Assembly (NCBI RefSeq): GCF_036924745.1
Contig: NZ_JAZHSD010000001.1
Span: 2,170,001-2,234,000, forward strand
Source: Bradyrhizobium sp. AZCC 1693
GTDB taxonomy: Bacteria; Pseudomonadota; Alphaproteobacteria; Rhizobiales; Xanthobacteraceae
Direction: 5' to 3'
DNA: 64,000 nucleotides
Part shown: piece after piece, positions 59,850-64,000 of the stretch
How positions within the stretch are numbered: the first letter of the stretch is position 1
Layout of the letters: each line of letters begins with the position of its first letter
The notes under the pieces: model-generated
What the model saw: the letters and a program-made list of their open reading frames with translations, nothing else
The model's database searches: none
Told to the model about the DNA's origin: nothing
Position numbers and translations under genes: made by a program

Positions 59850-61190
59850 CTATCGCTTGGTCGCGCGCTCGAGAAATTGCACGAGCGCGGCGCGATCCTG
59901 CTCCGAACCGATGCGCTGCTCCGGCATCTTGGTGCCGGGCGTATAGGCCTGCGGCCCGATCTCGAACAGTTTGGAAACCGTCTCCGGCGTCCAGACGATA
60001 TCGAGCCGCTTGAGTGCTTCGGAAAAATTATAGCCCGGCGCGGTTGCAATCCGGCGGCCGAAGAGGCCGGCGAGCGTAGGCCCTGCGCGGTTGGCCTGAT
60101 CGGCGCCAAGCGTATGGCACGCGACACAGGCGCGGAAGATCTCCGCGCCATGATCGCCGGCATAGGCGGCGAGCGGGTCCCCTGCCGTCTCCAGCAGAAT
60201 TGGATCGATCGGCTCACCCGTCGCCACGTTCCAGCGCCGGATGATGTTGTCGGCGCCGCCGGTCAGCAACGTGCGGCTATCGGGCATAAAGGCCACCGAC
60301 CAGACCGGCAGCCCGGGGCCGACCAGCGTGCGCGCCAGATTGCGCGCCTTGCGATCGATGACGCCCACCGACCCGCCGATGCTCGCGGCGGCGACCTGCG
60401 CGCCATCAGGCGAGATCGCAATCGAGATCACGGGCCTCGGCCCGGCCGCGACCTCGCCGGTCCGCGCGCCCTCGACTGTCAGAAAGTAAACCTTGCCGTC
60501 CGCACCGCCGACCGCGATCTCACCGTCGGTGCCGGCGGCCACGGCGTTGAGCGGGGTCGGCATCGGAACCACGGTTGGCGTTTGGGCGCCTGACAGTGGC
60601 CAGATTCGAACGCTCAGGTCGTAGCTAACGCTGACCAGGGCGCGACCATCGGCGGTAAACGCCACACCGTTGACGTTCTGCGTATGCTCGTCAAGCACGC
60701 GCGGCGCGCGGCCAGCGAGCGGCCAGAGTCGCACCGTGCGGTCCCAGGAGGCGGATGCGAGCGTAGCGCCATTGGGGGAAGCCGCCAGCGCGACGATCGG
60801 CGCCGTGTGACCCTCCAGTACCTTGTCGGGCTCTGCCTTGCCAAAAGTCCAGATCGCGATACGCCCATCGGCACCGGCGGTCGCCGCGCGTCCGTCAGCG
60901 AGCAGCACGACCGCATTGACGGCATCGGAATGGAAACGAAGCACCTGCTCGGCCGCATTGCGCGTCAGCGACCAGCGGATCGCGGTCGAATCGAAGCTGC
61001 CGGAGATCGCGATTTGCCCATCGGCCGAGACCGCCAGCGCCCGCACCGGCCCGCCGTGCCCTCGCAACTGCGCGCTGGCCTCCGTCACGCCGATCGGCAG
61101 CGCCATCAACGCGGCCGCCAGCGTCAGAAGCGCCGATCGGCCTCTGCTGGAGCGCGGAGCTTTCGCCGAAACCGATCGTGCCATTCCCAT
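59850..61190 (-). CDS. WD40-repeat and cytochrome c fusion protein
   Basis: 446 residues. A signal peptide (ending TEASAQLRG) precedes about seven WD40 repeats (GHGGPVRALAVSADGQIAISGSFDSTAIRWSL, and others) over residues 42-325. A cytochrome c domain follows, with heme motif CVACH (355-359), GPTLAGLFGR and axial Met about 422 in TKMPEQ. It is periplasmic; the propeller may dock a partner while the heme moves electrons. It ends the formate dehydrogenase operon, so an electron-transfer link to that enzyme is plausible. Confidence 0.85.
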   Translation of the reverse strand: MGMARSVSAKAPRSSRGRSALLTLAAALMALPIGVTEASAQLRGHGGPVRALAVSADGQIAISGSFDSTAIRWSLTRNAAEQVLRFHSDAVNAVVLLADGRAATAGADGRIAIWTFGKAEPDKVLEGHTAPIVALAASPNGATLASASWDRTVRLWPLAGRAPRVLDEHTQNVNGVAFTADGRALVSVSYDLSVRIWPLSGAQTPTVVPMPTPLNAVAAGTDGEIAVGGADGKVYFLTVEGARTGEVAAGPRPVISIAISPDGAQVAAASIGGSVGVIDRKARNLARTLVGPGLPVWSVAFMPDSRTLLTGGADNIIRRWNVATGEPIDPILLETAGDPLAAYAGDHGAEIFRACVACHTLGADQANRAGPTLAGLFGRRIATAPGYNFSEALKRLDIVWTPETVSKLFEIGPQAYTPGTKMPEQRIGSEQDRAALVQFLERATKR

Positions 61191-61195
61191 CGGCC

Positions 61196-61582
61196 TCAGC
61201 GCACGCCCGGCCTGTCGCGGTCGAGCCCCTTGGCGTGCAAGTCGTCGAGATATTCCTGAAAGCGCCGCTCGGCATTGACGCCGAGATCGCGCAGGAACGC
61301 CCAGGAGTAGATTCCGGTTGAGTGCATATCGTCGAACCCGATCCTGACGGCATAATTGCCGACAGGATCAACGGAAAGAATGGTCACATTACGTTTGCCG
61401 CCAACCGTCTTGCGCTCGGCTTCGGAATGGCCCCGCACTTCGGCGGAGGGACTGGCCACCCGGAGCAATTCGGCGGAGAGGTCGAACGTATTGCCGTCGT
61501 CAAAGGTGACCCGCAGTGTGCGGCGGTCTTTCGGCAAGCGAATTTCGACCGGCCACGCCACAGACATGTCAGGTGCGCTCAC
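61196..61582 (-). CDS. DUF971 (gamma-butyrobetaine hydroxylase N-like) protein
   Basis: 128 residues. The pattern PVEIRLPKDRRTLRVTFDDGNTFDLSAELLRVASPSAE, ILSVDPVGNYAVRIGFDDMHSTGIYSWAFLRDLG matches stand-alone DUF971 proteins, whose fold binds a metal in related enzymes. Such genes often sit by molybdenum- or iron-sulfur-enzyme genes. Here it is 5 bp upstream of the WD40-cytochrome gene in the formate dehydrogenase operon. Role unknown, perhaps cluster or cofactor assembly. Confidence 0.82.
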   Translation of the reverse strand: MSAPDMSVAWPVEIRLPKDRRTLRVTFDDGNTFDLSAELLRVASPSAEVRGHSEAERKTVGGKRNVTILSVDPVGNYAVRIGFDDMHSTGIYSWAFLRDLGVNAERRFQEYLDDLHAKGLDRDRPGVR

Positions 61583-61600
61583 GCGGCGCTCCAGGCCCGA

Positions 61601-61756
61601 TCACCCCGGACCGACAAGGTTGTGGCCAGGATTACCCACCCTGGCGCTGCCGGTCGCGAAGGCTTCATAACTCGGCCGCTGAACGGAATTCAGCACGATC
61701 GACATTCCGGCCGCGACTATCGCCGCGAACACCAGGGCCGCAACAAAGGCTTTCAT
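61601..61756 (-). CDS. 51-residue membrane peptide in the formate dehydrogenase operon
   Basis: 51 residues: a single N-terminal helix (MKAFVAALVFAAIVAAGMSIVL) then a short periplasmic tail (NSVQRPSYEAFATGSARVGN, ending NLVGPG). GGGAGTGCC lies before the ATG at 61756. It sits 30 bp after the gamma-subunit gene and 18 bp before the DUF971 gene, same strand. Likely a small accessory or assembly subunit of the membrane enzyme, by position only. Confidence 0.68.
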   Translation of the reverse strand: MKAFVAALVFAAIVAAGMSIVLNSVQRPSYEAFATGSARVGNPGHNLVGPG

Positions 61757-61786
61757 GGCACTCCCTCAATTCTTGACCGGGCCGGA

Positions 61787-62791
61787 TTATCCGGCCGCCA
61801 CGGGTCGCGTCGCACCATCCGAGGCCGCGCGTGCCTTTGCCTGCTCCTCCTCGGCCCAGAGCGAGTGATGCTCTTTGGCCCAATTGACATCGACCGTACC
61901 GCTGCCCATCGCCTCGAAAGCCCCTTCCATGCCGATAGTGCCGATGTAGATGTGCGCCAGCATCGCCGCCACGAACAGGACCGCCACGATCGAGTGAACA
62001 ATCTGCGCCCATTGCATTCCCTCGATCCCGGACAGGTAGAACGGGAACATCAGCAAATAGCCGCTTACCGCAACGGCAGTGCCGCCGATGATGACGATCC
62101 AGTAAATCGCCTTCTGCCCAGCGTTAAAGCGATAGGCCGGTGGATGATCGTGGCCGACGATGCCGCCGCCTCGCTTCAGCCAATCGACATCCACCTTGTT
62201 CGGGATGTTTCCGGCGATCCAGATCAGGAAGATCACTACCACCCCGATGGTGAACGGAAAGCTCAGATAGATGTGCGCATACTTCGCCCATTGCGACCAC
62301 TCGGAAAACGCGTCGAAGCCAATGAGTGGCAGGAGCAGCGGACGACCGAACGTGATGTTCAGTCCCGAGATGGCCAGAACGATGAAACAGGCCGCGGTCA
62401 CCCAGTGCACGAAGCGCTCGAATGCCGTAAAGCGCACGATGGTACGCCCCGAGCGGCCGCTCTCGAGCCGGACCATGCCGCGGCGGAGGTAGAAGATCAC
62501 GAGCACGGCCAGCATGCCCAGGATGGCAATGCCGCCGATCCACCGCAGCGTCACATTACGGAATTCCCGCCAATCGCGGCCGGCGGGCTGTACGAGCACG
62601 CCTGAACGCTGATCGGGAATGCTGACGCGCCCCTGGATCCGGTTCAGCTCCTGCAGGAGCTGCTGCTCCTTGACCGAACTCGCGGTCGGATTCACCTGCT
62701 GGGCAACTGATGGCGCCGGCAATGCGATGACCAGCAGAAGAAAGGCCCACGCACCGATAGTGAGGCGGATCAATCTTGCAAACGACGCCAT
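61787..62791 (-). CDS. Formate dehydrogenase gamma subunit (cytochrome b556)
   Basis: 334 residues. An N-terminal hydrophobic segment and about 65 periplasmic residues precede four helices of the di-heme cytochrome b: VRFTAFERFVHWVTAACFIVLAISGL (heme His), HIYLSFPFTIGVVVIFLIW, KAIYWIVIIGGTAVAVSGYLLMFPF and WAQIVHSIVAVLFVAAMLAHIYIGTIG (heme His). It anchors the enzyme and passes electrons to quinone. Next to the beta-subunit gene (45-bp gap). Confidence 0.92.
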   Translation of the reverse strand: MASFARLIRLTIGAWAFLLLVIALPAPSVAQQVNPTASSVKEQQLLQELNRIQGRVSIPDQRSGVLVQPAGRDWREFRNVTLRWIGGIAILGMLAVLVIFYLRRGMVRLESGRSGRTIVRFTAFERFVHWVTAACFIVLAISGLNITFGRPLLLPLIGFDAFSEWSQWAKYAHIYLSFPFTIGVVVIFLIWIAGNIPNKVDVDWLKRGGGIVGHDHPPAYRFNAGQKAIYWIVIIGGTAVAVSGYLLMFPFYLSGIEGMQWAQIVHSIVAVLFVAAMLAHIYIGTIGMEGAFEAMGSGTVDVNWAKEHHSLWAEEEQAKARAASDGATRPVAAG

Positions 62792-62836
62792 AGGTCCCTC
62801 TCCCCGATATCTGTGCGATCGCAGCCGATGCTGTCC

Positions 62837-63433
62837 TCAGGACTCAATCGTCTCGCGATAGGCGGTCTTCCAGCCCCACGCCCCGGAGCCGTAGCCGCGT
62901 TTCATCACGCGTTCTTTGTAAATTTGGGCGATGATTTCGCCGTCACCGGCGAGCAAGGATTTGGTCGAGCACATTTCGGCGCATAGCGGCAGCTTGCCCT
63001 CGGCGAGACGATTCGCACCATACTTCTCGTACTCCTCCCTGCTGCCGTCGGCCTCGGGCCCACCGGCGCAGAAGGTGCATTTGTCCATCTTGCCGCGCGA
63101 GCCGAAATTGCCGACCTTCGGATATTGCGGCGCACCGAACGGACAGGCGTAGAAGCAATAGCCGCAGCCGATGCACAGGTCCTTGGAGTGAAGCACGACG
63201 CCGTCGGCCGTGGTGTAGAAGCAATTTACCGGGCAAACCGCCGCGCAGGGCGCGTCGGTGCAATGCATGCAGGCCATCGAGACCGAACGCTCGCCCGGCT
63301 TGCCATCGTTGATGGTGACGACGCGGCGCCGGTTGATGCCCCAGGGCACCTCGTGCTCGTTCTTGCAGGCAGTGACGCAGGCATTGCATTCGATGCAACG
63401 GTCGGCGTCGCAGAGAAATTTCATACGTGCCAT
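62837..63433 (-). CDS. Formate dehydrogenase beta subunit (4Fe-4S, FDH3 type)
   Basis: 198 residues with four ferredoxin-type clusters: CIECNACVTACKNE, CMHCTDAPCAAVCPV, CIGCGYCFYACPFG and the CTFC ... CAEMC pair. This is the short FDH3-type beta subunit lacking the C-terminal transmembrane helix of E. coli FdnH. It relays electrons from the alpha subunit to the gamma subunit. It starts 12 bp after the alpha stop. Confidence 0.93.
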   Translation of the reverse strand: MARMKFLCDADRCIECNACVTACKNEHEVPWGINRRRVVTINDGKPGERSVSMACMHCTDAPCAAVCPVNCFYTTADGVVLHSKDLCIGCGYCFYACPFGAPQYPKVGNFGSRGKMDKCTFCAGGPEADGSREEYEKYGANRLAEGKLPLCAEMCSTKSLLAGDGEIIAQIYKERVMKRGYGSGAWGWKTAYRETIES

Positions 63434-63445
63434 GGTCGTTGCTCC

Positions 63446-64000
63446 TTATGCCGCCGCGATTTGGCAGAGAGTGACTTTAGGCTCCTGCATACCGGTCGCG
63501 GGATCATAGCCGTAGGTGGTTATCGTATTCGCGCTTTCGCCGAGAACGATCGGATCGGTGCCCTTCGGGTAGGCGTCACGAAGGTCCTTGCCTGCGAACC
63601 AGCCGCCGAAGTGGAAGGGCATCCAGGCAACACCCTTGCCGATCCGCTCGGTGACCAGCGCCTTCATCTTGGCCTTGGAATTGCTCTCGGCGCCTGTGAC
63701 CCAGACCCAGCCGCCGTCCTTGATGCCGCGTTCGGCGGCATCGGCCGGGCTGATCTCGATGAACATGTCCTGCTGCAATTCTGCGAGCCATGGATTGGTC
63801 CGGGTCTCCTCGCCGCCTCCCTCATATTCGACAAGGCGACCCGAGGAGAGGATGAGCGGAAACTGCTTGGCGATCCCCTTTTCCACCGCCGCCTTCTGCA
63901 CGGAGAAACCGATGTTGGGCACACGGAACTGCTTGGCGTCCGGCCGCGTCGGATACTTCGCCACCAGATCGACGCGCGGAGTGTAGATCGGCTCGCGGTG
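63446..64000 (-). CDS. Formate dehydrogenase alpha subunit, C-terminal part (cut by window edge)
   Basis: 185 residues in frame from the right edge to the stop at 63446; the start lies outside. This is the molybdopterin dinucleotide-binding C-terminal domain: FPLILSSGRLVEYEGGGEETRTNPWLAELQQDMFIEISPADAAERGI, GWVWVTGAESNSKAKMKALVTERIGKGVAWMPFHFGGWF, ANTITTYGYDPATGMQE. It matches large subunits of periplasmic or membrane formate dehydrogenases. The active-site Cys or Sec is not in view. It oxidises formate to CO2. Confidence 0.92.
   Translation of the reverse strand, partial: HREPIYTPRVDLVAKYPTRPDAKQFRVPNIGFSVQKAAVEKGIAKQFPLILSSGRLVEYEGGGEETRTNPWLAELQQDMFIEISPADAAERGIKDGGWVWVTGAESNSKAKMKALVTERIGKGVAWMPFHFGGWFAGKDLRDAYPKGTDPIVLGESANTITTYGYDPATGMQEPKVTLCQIAAA

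Overview
The window looks like chromosomal DNA of a high-GC alphaproteobacterium, most likely Bradyrhizobium or a close relative (inference from gene content, codon bias, a complete phn C-P lyase locus, PQQ/formaldehyde genes, and GGAAC-type general-stress promoters). No rRNA, tRNA, IS element, prophage or CRISPR array was seen.

Region 1 (1-18 kb) is a PQQ/quinoprotein-associated C1 locus. It holds a TonB-dependent receptor (cut by the left edge), a divergent sensor kinase/response regulator pair, S-formylglutathione hydrolase, and an ABC system (binding protein, beta-propeller, ATPase, permease, small exported protein). It also holds a CxxxCW exported protein, a second binding protein, a zinc metallohydrolase and a SoxYZ-like carrier. 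A NitT/TauT-type ABC trio, an exported pentapeptide-repeat protein and a solitary pqqA encoding the 26-residue PQQ precursor complete it. The set resembles the lanthanide-uptake (lut) and XoxF methanol dehydrogenase neighbourhoods of methylotrophs; the dehydrogenase itself is not in the window.

Region 2 (18-27 kb) has two small exported proteins, a peptide/nickel-type ABC importer (dpp/opp order), an amidase and a divergent LysR regulator. A flavin-nucleotide oxidase-like gene then begins the 3' end of the phn operon.

Region 3 (26.9-41.2 kb) is a complete phosphonate locus. phnGHIJKLMN is read leftward and phnF divergently, with a 32-bp palindrome between them. phnC-phnD-phnE-phnE follows, then a rightward unit of a hexapeptide acyltransferase, a second phnM and a DUF1045 2H phosphoesterase. 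PhoB-box-like direct repeats lie between phnC and that unit.

Region 4 (41.2-55.6 kb) is a long leftward sugar unit. Read from its promoter end it contains a ytfQ-ytfR-ytfT-yjfF-like importer, a FadR-type GntR regulator, an aldose 1-dehydrogenase, galM, an SMP-30 lactonase and chvE-gguA-gguB. Galactarate dehydratase (garD) is divergent. The lactonase is broken by an exact 56-bp tandem duplication and chvE by a one-base frameshift, and the dehydrogenase runs about 40 residues past its expected end into galM. The oxidative aldose pathway therefore looks eroded, or the assembly carries errors here.

Region 5 (55.6-59.8 kb) is a patch of small stress-type genes: a host-attachment-family protein, a CBS protein and several proteins of 50-110 residues. 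Four of these genes, and one at 18.4 kb, are preceded by GGAAC-N16/17-NGTT elements typical of EcfG sigma factors.

Region 6 (59.8-64 kb) is a leftward formate dehydrogenase operon. It comprises the alpha subunit (cut by the right edge), the iron-sulfur beta subunit and the cytochrome b gamma subunit. A 51-residue membrane peptide, a DUF971 protein and a WD40-cytochrome c fusion follow. Together with region 1 it would complete oxidation of formaldehyde through formate to CO2.
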